Positions 19,101 to 25,352 of a DNA stretch of 47,853 bases are shown one piece after another. Where the stretch lies: positions 1 to 47,853 of the forward strand of contig CAZMEW010000005.1 in assembly GCA_964565405.1 (NCBI GenBank). The letters are read 5' to 3'. How positions within the stretch are numbered: position 1 is the first letter of the stretch; every line of letters begins with the position of its first letter. The notes beneath the pieces are model-generated. The model had not been told where the DNA came from, searched no databases, and saw nothing but the letters and a program-made list of their open reading frames with translations. The translations under genes and the position numbers were made by a program. The stretch is from UBA922 sp964565405. GTDB lineage: Bacteria > Patescibacteriota > Patescibacteriia > Magasanikbacterales > UBA922.

Positions 19101-19103
19101 CAT
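7155..19103 (-). CDS. Giant fibronectin type III / glycine-rich surface protein (3982 aa)
   Basis: A very large exported protein, probably on the cell surface. After a hydrophobic N-terminal segment (signal or anchor, about residues 8-28), it is built from many fibronectin-III modules with the recurring pattern YYTVSSTAG...GLTPSTTYxFQV. Inserted among them are two glycine-rich domains of the ALK/LTK-like type (about 835-1085 and 1575-1845, the first with GGASDVRSGG), two copies of a YNYSxxEM...VTIYLKH module (about 253-411 and 2151-2301) and a pair of related cadherin-like modules (about 1091-1354). From about 2970 onward the FnIII modules are less Ser/Thr-rich. There is no LPXTG signal; the C-terminus ends in an amphipathic FEDLFGWVGKLRK. 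I start at the ATG at 19103, which overlaps the preceding stop as ATGA. Adhesion or host/partner contact is the likely role, by analogy only. Confidence 0.85.
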   Translation of the reverse strand: MKHISQTMFRVAIIVGVLCASIVMVVRAIDTPSFSAFNPTTSSIVAQWGAVVDASYYNVSTTASGVIIKTTDTQTTITGLGPSTAYIFQIEAVDGSGIGSGFSSPTTTFTSPTIPSINEFSDITTTSVTVNWSSVAEAVYYTVSSTAGTVTTTATTSIFSGLTPNTSYSFQVSTHDINGVNSAFSAISTTSTETLPQLAPPTISDFTNTTSSIQVFWDPISGASYYIISRSTSQVVTSNSSTVGTSSSADYILPWNRFYNYSASEMLYTKDEIGGGAGPIDSVWFYKDSGNTTTTVNDVTIYLKHTSGTTLTSGVASTAGYTQVYSGSFPNNISSGWVGVSTTPFAYNGTDNLQMLIVKGNELFTPTRPYYRYTTTSEYRARYYYHDSSAFSSGVTSLTQTLNRPNTKFGLTVTNLAGSIETVTTTDTNFIFTNLSPSTTYYFQVRTVNEIGQSGVSSSVTSTFTETPPPPATPDIVSFSNVTTTIGVTWGSVYGAIYYTVSSTVGTVTTTNANYTFTNLPPNIEYTFQVKAHDGYNQSSSFSAASTTITVIPAPDTPTISSFVNTTTSVQINWAAVSSTSYYTVSSTAGVVTTTQTTYTFSGLSPSTTYSFQLRATDAYAQSSNFSDVSTTITETPPVPSTPVFTSVAKATSTATVGWGAVTYAAYYTVSSTAGTVTTTQTSRSFTGLTPSTTYAFQVNAVDMFGRSSNFSGVTTTLTDSIDPPATPTINSIYKTYSSIQLYWNIVSGALFYTVSSTAGTVTTTLNTYTFINLSPSTTYYFQIKATNPYGQESAYSTVTSTLTGRAPSFVSTLVSTATSTTFIYTGAQQTYNVPAGVTSVTIDAYGAAGAAGGLVSTGNVTTPAAGGLGARVVSTISVSPASTLYVYVGGAATGTTGGYNGGGSANVVGTNGGAGGGGGGASDVRSGGTALGNRVVVAGGGGGGGGGGQNDGAGGANTQGGTGGNSGQVGASGANGGAAGGGGGGGGGGGGTGSAGGTAGVGANGSGTVGASGTGGTGSNSTYGEGGGGGGGYYGGGGGGSGDSSTNGDDGGGGGGGGGSSYSTASATYTSGARSGHGEITISSGVNEGQPAFTAVTSTDQSGYVTLVANVDDNDDDPVMITYRYSAGACGAYSSAFPTTTLIGTPSSTYGQGSIVLNNSTSTGYQLSNITTASGINTVTTTWDSKSQLPFVENSIYCIYAIVSDGVATSTVVTSTVTINNLGRPTASSIAATAQTNGTGHVTIKTVFDDVNRDLLSVTYRYSSGSCVAFNGTQATTTLFGTPSSTYGQANIVLNNATSTGYQLGSITTTPGANTVTTTWSSKTQLPSANGTYCLYVIAYDGTSTSTVVTTTVVLDNVSPSQPSISSYTKTATTITVNWGAVSGASFYTVSSTAGATVTTTLTSRTFSNLTPTTTYNFQIQATDSYSNTSTYSTVSSTRTDQIYTPTISSFSAITTSSITVNWSAVSGASYYTVSSTAGTITTTLTSRTFSNLSIFTMYDFQMTATDVNGISSTSSVVTSSRTLALDPLDAPEISSLTDITTTTIQVSWNSISGASYYTLYRSTSVTSSNRVFSFTTCGAVGRDGPSQVQCDAVYSGSNLDGGVTVSAGVQTWVVPQTGTYQIAAYGAQGGGYVAGGKPGGLGAGIQGNFDLTAGQVIKIIVGQTGSMTNSTAGNRGGGGGSFVWDAADTSEPLIVAGGGGGSHSTLSGAGVGGVTTTSGTTKSDGTGTPGTNGNGTVGGAAGFKTDGNTSAWGEVALSALNGGTGGEGPTAYTSTHYGGFGGGGGGGGNPSTTEASGGGGGYSGGAGQGTPASMGGGGGGSYNTGSNQSSTPAMRAGDGMVSITSFAPVLTGTITTVTTTQTNYLVSALSPSTTYYFEIHTVDQYGQMSNSSTVTSTYTLTPPPPVTPTIVSSTNSTSSIQISWDAIYGASYYTVSSTVGTVTTTQTSRTFTGLTPSTTYYFQVKANDAYNQSSTFSNVLATSTILSSIANAPVLSTFTNITSNTIRVNWGSVLWTSYYTVSSTAGTVTTTNTNYTFSGLTPSTTYNFQVKSTDMWGRDTAFSSVGTTSTPKPSTPGTPSFTSLNKNTLDTNSTVQVYWDIITGASYYTIYYSTSVTTTFANAAGYGYIGTGVSGVQDNVLSTPINRFYNYSSAEMIYLPQELGGRAFTISSLGFYKIGGETGTISGVTIYLKHTTATTTPTSVTSLTGYTQVYSGSFTNSAASGWQSVNLSPTFSYNGTSSLQILIIKDTQPWISNSPYYRFTTTTPERIRADANDTVAWSTGRTLDSNVRLPNISFNGGTTSSLATSPTTTALSGSISSVTTTQTSTIISGLSPSTTYYFQVKAMDAYGQSSASSTVTSTITPPSPSPSSTTITSFSRTTSTVTVNWAAASGAGYYTVSSTAGAVVTTTQTSRTFTGLIPNTSYSFQVQPANSYGVTTTYSSVSSTLTLALPPSITSFAWPTTSSIQITWTSVTGSTYYTVSSTAADTVTTTQTSRTFTGLTPGTTYTFQVMSNLTDYSTASSTYIVVGTFVSSIRDIGYSATFGTVNWNDTVPTGASVTMEVRAGNQSDLSDGVWTFVSKGQALNTNFDGRRYYQYRAILFTSSTDNVPSVEDVAISYYGPSTGSFISSPFDSGSALNFFAGISWTAITPSSTTFKVQVRTSPDNADWTAWVGPDGTNNTYFTDGSGGEDIPAALGDGANDRWIQYRAFFEGNGIVTPTLSDISVTYTVNATPDIMISTSTIVQASDGTVIIPYEVRDLDTSTGATQGVVAVDLQYCTAGCSTPGGETWTTAVSSSLSGDFGAGIAVDSVSSTTYTSYSLTWTPALSYNNQYNNTNFKIRLRANDGEAANNIGVGESNVFTLDTTDPVVTSFVTDARDDVSDSLTITVTDDTMSGLEMKLSSDSDLSNDGTNGNSGQWIPYTVTSSWTFLGSPAKVYYQIRDAYGNISSNGDIILIQTLYAPPNFVYQDVSNADSEDWREFLAWEVIPAPTHGFNNYTLYRSTDGEAFSVLATETDRALNYYIDQDLNASTTYYYKITVEDDEGNISNYSEVLGDKPDGQGGSDTTPPTITNVATSDVGTQSVTITWDTDELSNSYIDYIEVPGGDFSEAPSVGTVSLADNELGIGQHQVILTGLTPDTTYYFQVRSVDPSNNVGTSTPNPDGHIVTTLAGPSISDIGVSNISNTQVTVVWTTDQASDSYVYYSLDNLFTSSTLVGNADAVNDHIVTLPNLTAGTTYYYYVKSGVAEDKNVVDGEIIYHTFTTLNDQTPPVATFDPDTDVEVSDAAMIVSWSTNEPATTVLEYGTSTSYGTLISNDDLNTSHNFTISGLTLDTLYYVRFTNTDVNANTSNAIEFSTTTSDSTDYTPPVITSVTTTVVTDDQALIAWTTDEGATSQVYYGTSSTTAPDLYTTTNSNYDRTHAVVLSSLATSTVYYYYVMSVDLSGNIATSTIESFETLETLSEESEVLLREQAAAAAANTGSSSGGGSSGSTRDTTAPTIFNAQVAEVNGTGAKILWTTDEGSDSVLEFGTTLSYGKAGVNLDRTINHEIVLSDLLPLTLYSYRISSADASGNRSAFSTGSFTTTLSDTPISPTTSTEKEETVEPDAAEEMFLISMQKAAELIKSLSTQVSVEVLESSLLDQASIIQQLSDLLPRPVIGGQPVVNESANNAIISWTTDKASNSLIEIVPESVFVEKGTYNQTIGDSIEFTNDHSVEIPGLLPATTYRYRVISRTPTGAESRSKDFSFTTKSQSIEISSYKIGIIAPDEATFTWVTSLPTDSSIAFTPYRNGVPSIEARQVVKDPSILTEHSLTLKGLEGGVVYDVELSGKDSAGNTVSKLIQGFLTDDTDASPIISQIKTDSSIIPGGKDRIQVIISWMTNELSTSQVFYRNGFGTEDAEFTQSTVLDTNYTKKHIVVVTNFEPGNVYQFVVESKDSSENVGRSKTLTVLTPQKEESVFQVIMGNFEDLFGWVGKLRK

Positions 19104-19852
19104 GGGGCTGTATAGCATCTATTTGCACTACATCCTCCACCAGCACATTCAGAAGCGGTAGTACATGTCCCTCCATTCTGTTTTTTTAGCTTAAAGCTAT
19201 TTGTGCTCGTAGGAATGAAAATATTGGTGCGCGTACTCGTTGCAAAATCCGCATCAGTAGTGTCAGTTGAGGTAGTCAGAGAAATGGTCAAACTTATTTC
19301 ACCGGAAACATTCGTATTAACCGATGCATCCTTCGAGTAGATATAATTCCATCCCGTCTGATTCGATGCGTGAGTTGCGTAAGCTGTGGTTGAAACACCA
19401 CCTGACCAATCAGTCATGACCCACCCATATGTTGCTGCGTATACTGGAGATGCATATCGATGAAATACTACAAATCCAAAATATGATAATGCTACCAAAA
19501 AAAACAGTTGAGAAAGAATCGCATGGCGTAGTGGACGAAATTCCCCGCTTATCAGAAGTCTCACCAGTGTCTTGATATTATCCCAGGCAGTTACCGGACC
19601 TTTCATGTATGATGGCTTGAACAGTCGGACAATCCACAAAGGAAAATAAAAGAAGTTTTTGAAATACTGAATAACTATCTGTTTTCTCAATTTTTTGAGT
19701 CGTTTTATTTGGGTTGGGCTTTTCTTTTCTTTTTTCAAAATACTATATGCAGTATAGGCCTCATTCCACCTCTCATAATTACCAAAAATACCCATGCCTG
19801 AAGATGAGCCGGATTGAATTTTTGGGCGTGTTTTTTTTGTTGTTTTCACCAT
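19100..19852 (-). CDS. Membrane-anchored secreted protein, partner of the giant surface protein
   Basis: No named family. A basic cytoplasmic part of about 100 residues, rich in Lys and Arg, precedes one membrane helix (about 111-130). A possible signal-peptidase site lies near SPVYAA (135-140). The exported part is Ser/Thr-rich and starts TYGWVMTDWSGG. It ends in a Cys-rich tail with the spacing C-TTASE-C-AGGG-C-SANR-C, likely two disulfides. The stop overlaps the start of the 3982-residue gene in an ATGA junction, so the two proteins are made together. A perfect -10 TATAAT (19869-19874) and an AGGA about 13 bases before the ATG support this start. A role in export or anchoring of the giant protein is inferred from the coupling. 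Confidence 0.7.
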   Translation of the reverse strand: MVKTTKKTRPKIQSGSSSGMGIFGNYERWNEAYTAYSILKKEKKSPTQIKRLKKLRKQIVIQYFKNFFYFPLWIVRLFKPSYMKGPVTAWDNIKTLVRLLISGEFRPLRHAILSQLFFLVALSYFGFVVFHRYASPVYAATYGWVMTDWSGGVSTTAYATHASNQTGWNYIYSKDASVNTNVSGEISLTISLTTSTDTTDADFATSTRTNIFIPTSTNSFKLKKQNGGTCTTASECAGGGCSANRCYTAP

Positions 19853-19899
19853 AACTTTTTCATCCTAAATTATATCAATTTTTGACGTGTTTAAAAAGA

Positions 19900-19927
19900 A
19901 AAAACTGTGGATTAAACCACAGTTTTT
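19900..19927 (-). terminator. Terminator downstream of guaC
   Basis: AAAAACTGTGG (19900-19910), loop ATTAAA, CCACAGTTTTT (19917-19927). Symmetric, so it may work in both directions. Confidence 0.8.
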
Positions 19928-19960
19928 ATGCATCTAAAAATAGTCTTGTCAAATGCGGTT

Positions 19961-20920
19961 TTACGTTATCACAAAATCAACATTTCTAATGTCCAAAAGT
20001 GTCTTTCCCCCACTGTACGAAATCGCACTTTGTAGGTCTTCTTCGATTTCTTTCAACTTCTGTTCATAGGTAAGGCCACTACATTCAATATGTCTCAAAA
20101 ATCCTTCTACATGATGCTTAGTTCCCTTATTATATTCCGAAGCTGAGCCAAAATAAATTTTCTTGACCTCCCCATCTACACTGATCGTCTCGCCCGGTGA
20201 ATCGCTACAGCTGCTAAACATACCCCCAATCATAACCATATCTCCTCCTGCATGAATTGCCTTTGCGATATCTCCATTATTTTTGATCCCTCCGTCTGCA
20301 ATCAGGATTGTTTGCAATCCCTTTTCTTTTTTTATTTCACTACATTCTTTTACACACGAGTACAAGGGATATGTAAAGCCTGTTTTGAATTTTGTGGAAC
20401 ATGCAGACCCACCACCGATTCCTACTTTTACTGCATTAGCACCCCATTCACTGAGATCAATAAAAGCTTGCTTGCTCGCAATATTCCCTGCAATTATAAA
20501 GCAGTTGGGGAAATAACTGCGTACATGCTGAATAATTCTCTTTACTGACTCGCTATGACCATGGGCAATATCAATCGTAAACGCATCTACACGGAGATTT
20601 TTCTCTTTAAGAGACACTACTAAGCTATGATCAGCCTCCTTCACGCCAAGCGATAAAGAGACAAAAATATCCTGATTTTTACCTACCCACTCTTCAATTT
20701 CTTCGTATGCATAAAAACGATGCAGAATATAAAAATAGTCGTGAGTTGCAAGCCAGCGAGCAAGGGTAAAGTCTATCGTACACTTCATGTTTGCTGGCAT
20801 AATCGGTACCCGCCACCGACGAGAAGCAAACGACAATGAAGTATCACATTCAGAACGCGAGTTTACCACACATAATTTTGGCACAAGCCAAACTTGCGAG
20901 TATTCGAGTGCTCTATCCAT
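19961..20920 (-). CDS. guaC: IMP dehydrogenase/GMP reductase family protein, probably GMP reductase
   Basis: A TIM-barrel enzyme that in this family converts GMP to IMP with NADPH (GuaC) or IMP to XMP (GuaB). The 319-residue length, lack of CBS domains and overall sequence fit the GuaC group. Recognisable parts are the IDIAHGHS segment, the phosphate/flap region KVGIGGGSACSTK with the catalytic Cys near residue 171, IADGGIKNNGDIAKA, MIGGMFSSCSDSPGE and a late YFGSASEYNKGTKHHVEG. The usual GIGPG is GIGGG here. The in-frame TTG at 20926 is less likely than the ATG at 20920. A perfect 12-base palindrome, TTAACTAGTTAA, lies at 20941-20952 and a -10 TATAAT at 20960-20965. It stands alone between terminator and repeat, pointing to purine salvage rather than de novo synthesis. 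Confidence 0.85.
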   Translation of the reverse strand: MDRALEYSQVWLVPKLCVVNSRSECDTSLSFASRRWRVPIMPANMKCTIDFTLARWLATHDYFYILHRFYAYEEIEEWVGKNQDIFVSLSLGVKEADHSLVVSLKEKNLRVDAFTIDIAHGHSESVKRIIQHVRSYFPNCFIIAGNIASKQAFIDLSEWGANAVKVGIGGGSACSTKFKTGFTYPLYSCVKECSEIKKEKGLQTILIADGGIKNNGDIAKAIHAGGDMVMIGGMFSSCSDSPGETISVDGEVKKIYFGSASEYNKGTKHHVEGFLRHIECSGLTYEQKLKEIEEDLQSAISYSGGKTLLDIRNVDFVIT

Positions 20921-20973
20921 AGACAAGCTTAGGTTAAAAGTTAACTAGTTAATATATTGATTATAGTCTTTGT

Positions 20974-21092
20974 GTCATTCCGAGCCCTTCGACAAGCTCG
21001 GGGCATGCTCTCAGTCGAGGAATCCCTTTCCTTAAGTAAACTCTACTTTAGAAAAGGGATTCCTCGACTCGGGTGCACTCGATCGGAATGAC
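20974..21092. repeat. MITE/REP-like inverted repeat element
   Basis: Terminal GTCATTCCG (20974-20982) and its complement CGGAATGAC (21084-21092) enclose a perfect 17-base inner inverted repeat, AGTCGAGGAATCCCTTT (21013-21029) and its complement (21053-21069), plus a GCCC/GGGC hairpin. Elements of this GTCATTCCGAG type are scattered in many bacterial genomes. Transcribed, it would fold into one long stem. Confidence 0.8.
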
Positions 21093-21113
21093 AGGTGGGG
21101 CGGGTGCACGCGT

Positions 21114-21139
21114 AAAAAAAGGGTTGTAGTTAACCCTTT
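21114..21139 (-). terminator. Terminator of alaS
   Basis: On the minus strand AAAGGGTT...AACCC followed by seven T, overlapping the last codon of alaS. Confidence 0.75.
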
Positions 21140-23054
21140 ATTCTACAATTGCTTTGATACGTCTCACCCCTGCGCTCACCGCTTCTTCTTTTACAATTTT
21201 GAATTTTCCAATCACTCCGGTATGTTCTACATGCGGACCTCCGCAAAGTTCGCGACTAAATGTTGGCGCATTCGGATCAGCTACCGGTAACTCTTTTGGA
21301 TCACCTACGCTATACACTTTCACCATATCTTCATATTTATCACCGAAGAGTCCCATCGCTCCCCGTTTTCGCGCTTCTTCAATTGGTAATATTTCAAATC
21401 CTACGGGATAATCGCGTGTAATTGCTGCATTTACCAAATTTTCAACTTCTGTAATTTGTTCTGGTGTCATTTTTTCTCCATGTGCAAAATCAAAACGCAA
21501 TCGTTCAGGTGTGATATTACTTCCTTTTTGCACTGCATGAGGACCTAATACTTTTTGCACTGCAGCATGCAGCAAATGCGTTGCTGTATGATATTTCAAA
21601 CTCATTTCACTGTGATCTGCCAGTCCGCCTTTGAATTTTTGTTCAGACCCTGCACGCGACAAATCTTGGTGCTTTTTAAATTCTGCATTATATTCTTCAA
21701 CATTGATTTCACTTCCTGAAATTTGTTTTGCAATTTCGATTGTCAACTCTTTTGGAAAACCAAAATTTTGATACAAATCAAATGCGTTTTTACCACTAAC
21801 TGTTTTTTCTGTCTTCAAAATTTTTTCTAACTCTTTGGTTCCTTTTTGAATAGTTGCACTAAATTTTTTTTCTTCTTTTTCAAATTCAGAAAGAATTTTT
21901 TCTTTTTTTTCCACCAAACTTGGATATGCATCCGCATATTCCTCGACAATTGTTTCAGCTATATTTGCGGTAAAATTAGCCAAAATTTCGAGGTTTCGCG
22001 CATACCTAATACTTCGACGAATCAACCGACGAGTGAAATATCCCTGATCTTTATTGGAAGGAACAACGCCATCAGCAATCAAAAATGTTGCAGCACGAAG
22101 ATGATCTATGATAACACGAAATGCATAAGTTATCTCAACAGTTTCTCCATATTTTTTACCTGAAACTTCTTCAAGTTTTTTTCTCATCTCTGTAAACAGA
22201 TCGATCTGAAACACATCTGAATCATTATTCAATGCAGCTGCAATGCGCTCAAGACCACCACCAAAGTCTACATTTTGTTGCTGTAATTTTTCAAAACCGT
22301 TTTCAGTCTTTTGATATTCCATGAATACATTGTTTCCGATTTCCATGAAACGTCCACAATCACAATTTACATGACACGGTTCATTTTTCCATTGTGAATT
22401 TTCATGTAATCCTAATTCAATACCAAAATCCCAGAACATTTCTGTATCTGGTCCACCAGGTTCGCCTACCGGCATATTTTGGGGGACACCTGATCTGCTC
22501 CACCAATTTTTCTTTTCAGAATAATAAAAAATCCGCTCACCAGTCTGAATTCCATCTTTCTCTGGATTCTCTCCAATTTTTGCTTCGATTCCCCGATCTG
22601 CAAAAAGTTTCTGCCATAATTGTGCAGCTTCGGTATCACGTGGAATTCCCAGTTCTTCATTTCCTTTGAAACAGGTGAAATACAGCCTTTTCGGATCAAG
22701 ACCGATTTCGGTAGTCAAAAATTCCCACATCCATGGAATTTGTTCAGCTTTAAAATAATCCCCTAGAGACCAATTGCCAAGCATTTCAAAGAAGGTAGTA
22801 TGACGATTGTCCCCCACTTCTTCAATATCCTGTGATCGGAAACATTTCTGTGAATCTACAATTCGAGTTCCATTTGGATGTTTTTGTCCCAAGAGATAGG
22901 GAACCATCGGCTGCATCCCAGACCCCGTAAAAAGTGTGGTCGGATCGTTTTCTGGAATTAAGGAGGATGAGGGAATAATCACATGTTTTTTCCCCGCAAA
23001 AAAATCAAGGTACTTTTTTCTTAATTCTGATGTGCGCATATTTTTATTGCTCAT
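21138..23054 (-). CDS. alaS: Alanyl-tRNA synthetase, short form lacking the C-terminal domain
   Basis: Charges tRNA-Ala with alanine. The class II catalytic domain begins MRTSELRKKYLDFF and contains motif-2-like FRSQDIEEVGDNRHTTFFEMLGNWS and the middle tRNA-recognition region. The editing domain has the zinc-site motifs HTATHLLH (about residue 488) and CGGPHVEH (about 602). The protein ends about 30 residues after the second motif, at 638 residues, whereas typical bacterial AlaRS is near 870 and continues with DHHA1/C-Ala. The natural end coincides with a terminator, so this is a genuine short form, not a frameshift. Its start overlaps the preceding DUF4153 gene by 11 bases, so it is co-transcribed. 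Confidence 0.95.
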   Translation of the reverse strand: MSNKNMRTSELRKKYLDFFAGKKHVIIPSSSLIPENDPTTLFTGSGMQPMVPYLLGQKHPNGTRIVDSQKCFRSQDIEEVGDNRHTTFFEMLGNWSLGDYFKAEQIPWMWEFLTTEIGLDPKRLYFTCFKGNEELGIPRDTEAAQLWQKLFADRGIEAKIGENPEKDGIQTGERIFYYSEKKNWWSRSGVPQNMPVGEPGGPDTEMFWDFGIELGLHENSQWKNEPCHVNCDCGRFMEIGNNVFMEYQKTENGFEKLQQQNVDFGGGLERIAAALNNDSDVFQIDLFTEMRKKLEEVSGKKYGETVEITYAFRVIIDHLRAATFLIADGVVPSNKDQGYFTRRLIRRSIRYARNLEILANFTANIAETIVEEYADAYPSLVEKKEKILSEFEKEEKKFSATIQKGTKELEKILKTEKTVSGKNAFDLYQNFGFPKELTIEIAKQISGSEINVEEYNAEFKKHQDLSRAGSEQKFKGGLADHSEMSLKYHTATHLLHAAVQKVLGPHAVQKGSNITPERLRFDFAHGEKMTPEQITEVENLVNAAITRDYPVGFEILPIEEARKRGAMGLFGDKYEDMVKVYSVGDPKELPVADPNAPTFSRELCGGPHVEHTGVIGKFKIVKEEAVSAGVRRIKAIVE

Positions 23055-25092
23055 TCAATAATACAAATTCAATTCTATACTGATTAACTTCCTTGGTATC
23101 AGGTACCGCCTTCACATCGTATTCTCGATATCGATACGTCGATATATCAAAGATATACATTTTTCCATCAGTTGTCAGCGTATATTTATTTAGATATTCA
23201 AGCAACGATATATTGATATTATTATCAATCGACAGACTATCCCCTTCGGTAGTCAAAGGGAAATTAGGTAATTCTATTTCTCTCAAAGGAATAAATACCG
23301 TCTCAATCTCTTTGGTGCCTGGTTTATATCCAATTGACTGAAGAAATGAACTCATCATTGTTTTACCTTGTACCGGTCGGTAGTTATTAGGAATCGCATA
23401 GATGAACGAGCGGTAGGGCTCTGGAAAATTAGTACCTTTTCGTGCACATGGAGTGCCATTGAGCATGCCCGCAGCGTAGTCAATTCGGACGTTCATACCC
23501 CCGCACGTAGTTTTTATCTCTTTTTCTTTTATTTTATTCAGCATGTCTAAAAACGTCTGTTTTCTTTTCTCAATAGCTTCGAATTTATCTTTAAATGCAC
23601 GTTCTAATTGCATCGCGGCATTCTCAGACAATCTATCATGTGCAGTTTTTTCTACCCACGCAAGCTTCTTTGTGGAAGTCACATATTCTTCAAGTGCATT
23701 TTTGATGTGTTGCACTTGTATAAATGATATTTTTTCTGGAACGCCGGCCTGTGCCAATAGACCGAGTGCAGGGAATGCTGCATCTCCTAGATTATCCACG
23801 TACGCGAGGTCGAGCTGTGCGCTTCTGCCTTCAACAAAACGGCTCATATTATGGTATGCCGCTCGATATTCAATGCGCAAAACAGGTAGTACACATAACG
23901 CACCAATAAATACTCCTGCCTGAATATACAAAATATTTCTAAATGACTGACGCAGTACTACAGCAATCGCCATACAGAGAATCATGACGACTAGCGTCCA
24001 TCCCAGCCACTCAACTAATACACGCTTTACCGTGTATCCATACGCTTCTTCATACAGATTGATTCGATTCACTGCTGAGAGTGCGATGACTGCAACCTGA
24101 ACCAGGAACAACACATGTACCCCTCTCAAGAGTCGAGACATGCCGTGAAATATGAACGCACGGTAGGTAACAAAGAATATAATGAGTGCCACGCCAGTAA
24201 CAATCAATAGCTGAATGAACCCCTGGTGGGCGTATTCGGAAAAAATAATCTCATTGACCCGTACGTACTCATAGGAGCCGAACATGTGTGTAAATTGCAC
24301 AATAATAAAACTCATGAAGAGGAGACTGATCATGCTTAGAAAAGTTCCCACAATCGTACCATTGAATTTTTCTACGGTATGCTGTTTTAGTACCACCTCA
24401 TGATCAGGACGTGTAATCACGAACAAAAAACTTGAAATGAGAATTGAAAATACAATAATTTTGAAAAAATGAAGCCAGAAATCTGTTGTACTAATCGACA
24501 ACACATCTTTCAAATCAAATAATACCTCTTTGAAACTCGAATCTGCTGAAATCAATAGAAGCGTAAAGATAAGCAAGAGTGGCAAAGAAATAAGAACTCC
24601 AGTAATAATCAACTTGGTTCTTTCCAGATTATTCGTTCGTCCAAAACTAGGCACTAATGCTTGCGATAATCCATTGAGTTTTTTTATAACCGGTAGAAAA
24701 AACTTCTTTACTATCGGTATAGAAAATAGATGAAATTTTATCGGTTCTCTTATATGCACTGTCGCAATAATCAAATATATAATCGCGAGGATACAGGCGC
24801 ATGGATAGAGGGCCCATTGGCTCACATTATCCGCATAAAATGCAAAACTTCCAAACAAAAAAATAATTGGTAAGAGTAGGATGAGAGCTTTTTTCTGTCT
24901 TATTTGTCCTAAAAAATAAAAAACTCCAGTAATTGTGACTATACTAATCGTAAAAATTATAGCTGCCCCAATTCCAACTCTATTATCCGAAATCCACAGC
25001 TCACATGCCACAGAAAAAATAAGTGCTACAGCAGAATAGATGTGCACGGCAAATTTTTGGAGACTACTTTCGTTGGTTCCAAGAAGATTCAT
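23044..25092 (-). CDS. DUF4153-type polytopic membrane protein
   Basis: A large integral membrane protein with about 12 hydrophobic segments in its first 420 residues, followed by a soluble part of roughly 250 residues. The membrane part resembles DUF4153/DUF4173: RINLYEEAYGYTVKRVLVEW near the end of the membrane region, then a helix containing SRFVEGRSAQLDLAYVDNLGDAAFPALG. The soluble tail has two Cys residues and a charged helix. The upstream GTG at 25110 is less likely than the ATG at 25092. Its last codons overlap the alaS start. The biochemical function of the family is unknown; it is a membrane protein of sensor or transporter-like topology. Confidence 0.7.
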   Translation of the reverse strand: MNLLGTNESSLQKFAVHIYSAVALIFSVACELWISDNRVGIGAAIIFTISIVTITGVFYFLGQIRQKKALILLLPIIFLFGSFAFYADNVSQWALYPCACILAIIYLIIATVHIREPIKFHLFSIPIVKKFFLPVIKKLNGLSQALVPSFGRTNNLERTKLIITGVLISLPLLLIFTLLLISADSSFKEVLFDLKDVLSISTTDFWLHFFKIIVFSILISSFLFVITRPDHEVVLKQHTVEKFNGTIVGTFLSMISLLFMSFIIVQFTHMFGSYEYVRVNEIIFSEYAHQGFIQLLIVTGVALIIFFVTYRAFIFHGMSRLLRGVHVLFLVQVAVIALSAVNRINLYEEAYGYTVKRVLVEWLGWTLVVMILCMAIAVVLRQSFRNILYIQAGVFIGALCVLPVLRIEYRAAYHNMSRFVEGRSAQLDLAYVDNLGDAAFPALGLLAQAGVPEKISFIQVQHIKNALEEYVTSTKKLAWVEKTAHDRLSENAAMQLERAFKDKFEAIEKRKQTFLDMLNKIKEKEIKTTCGGMNVRIDYAAGMLNGTPCARKGTNFPEPYRSFIYAIPNNYRPVQGKTMMSSFLQSIGYKPGTKEIETVFIPLREIELPNFPLTTEGDSLSIDNNINISLLEYLNKYTLTTDGKMYIFDISTYRYREYDVKAVPDTKEVNQYRIEFVLLNEQ

Positions 25093-25137
25093 AAGGTATA
25101 TATAAGACACCTGTAGTATCCTAACCCAAGTTCACGT

Positions 25138-25254
25138 TTAGCGCAAGTATTTGATAGCGATAAAGATAATAACTCCCGCAAGCAGAAAATATGGCCAGGC
25201 AGAGAGTAGAAGATCTCCGAGGCCGATACCGCCCGATAATGTATCCATAGTCAT
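25138..25254 (-). CDS. 38-residue single-helix membrane peptide
   Basis: A short frame that opens with ATG at 25254 and closes with TAA at 25138-25140. It encodes a Gly-rich start (MTMDTLSGGIGLGD), one hydrophobic helix of about 20 residues with a central Pro, and a short basic end (KYLR). That layout is typical of small inner-membrane peptides. A second ATG is at codon 3. No strong Shine-Dalgarno sequence is seen; TTGATT and TATACA about 18 bases apart just upstream could be its promoter, again giving a nearly leaderless message. It precedes the DUF4153 gene on the same strand, so it may be its small partner. Moderate confidence only. Confidence 0.45.
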   Translation of the reverse strand: MTMDTLSGGIGLGDLLLSAWPYFLLAGVIIFIAIKYLR

Positions 25255-25299
25255 GTATAGACATTAAAAAAAATCGAAATCAAGTATAACACACCACTA

Positions 25300-25346
25300 T
25301 TGACATGAACAAAAATGTATGGTACCCTACTATGTCATTTGACATA
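25300..25346 (+). promoter_or_regulatory. Promoter and palindrome of GC-rich unit F
   Basis: Perfect TTGACA (25300-25305), 17-base spacer ending TATGG, then TACCCT (25323-25328). The palindrome ATGTCA-TT-TGACAT, 16 bases with its flanks (25331-25346), lies around the expected transcription start and could be an operator or a hairpin at the 5' end of the mRNA. Confidence 0.6.
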
Positions 25347-25352
25347 TGCCCG

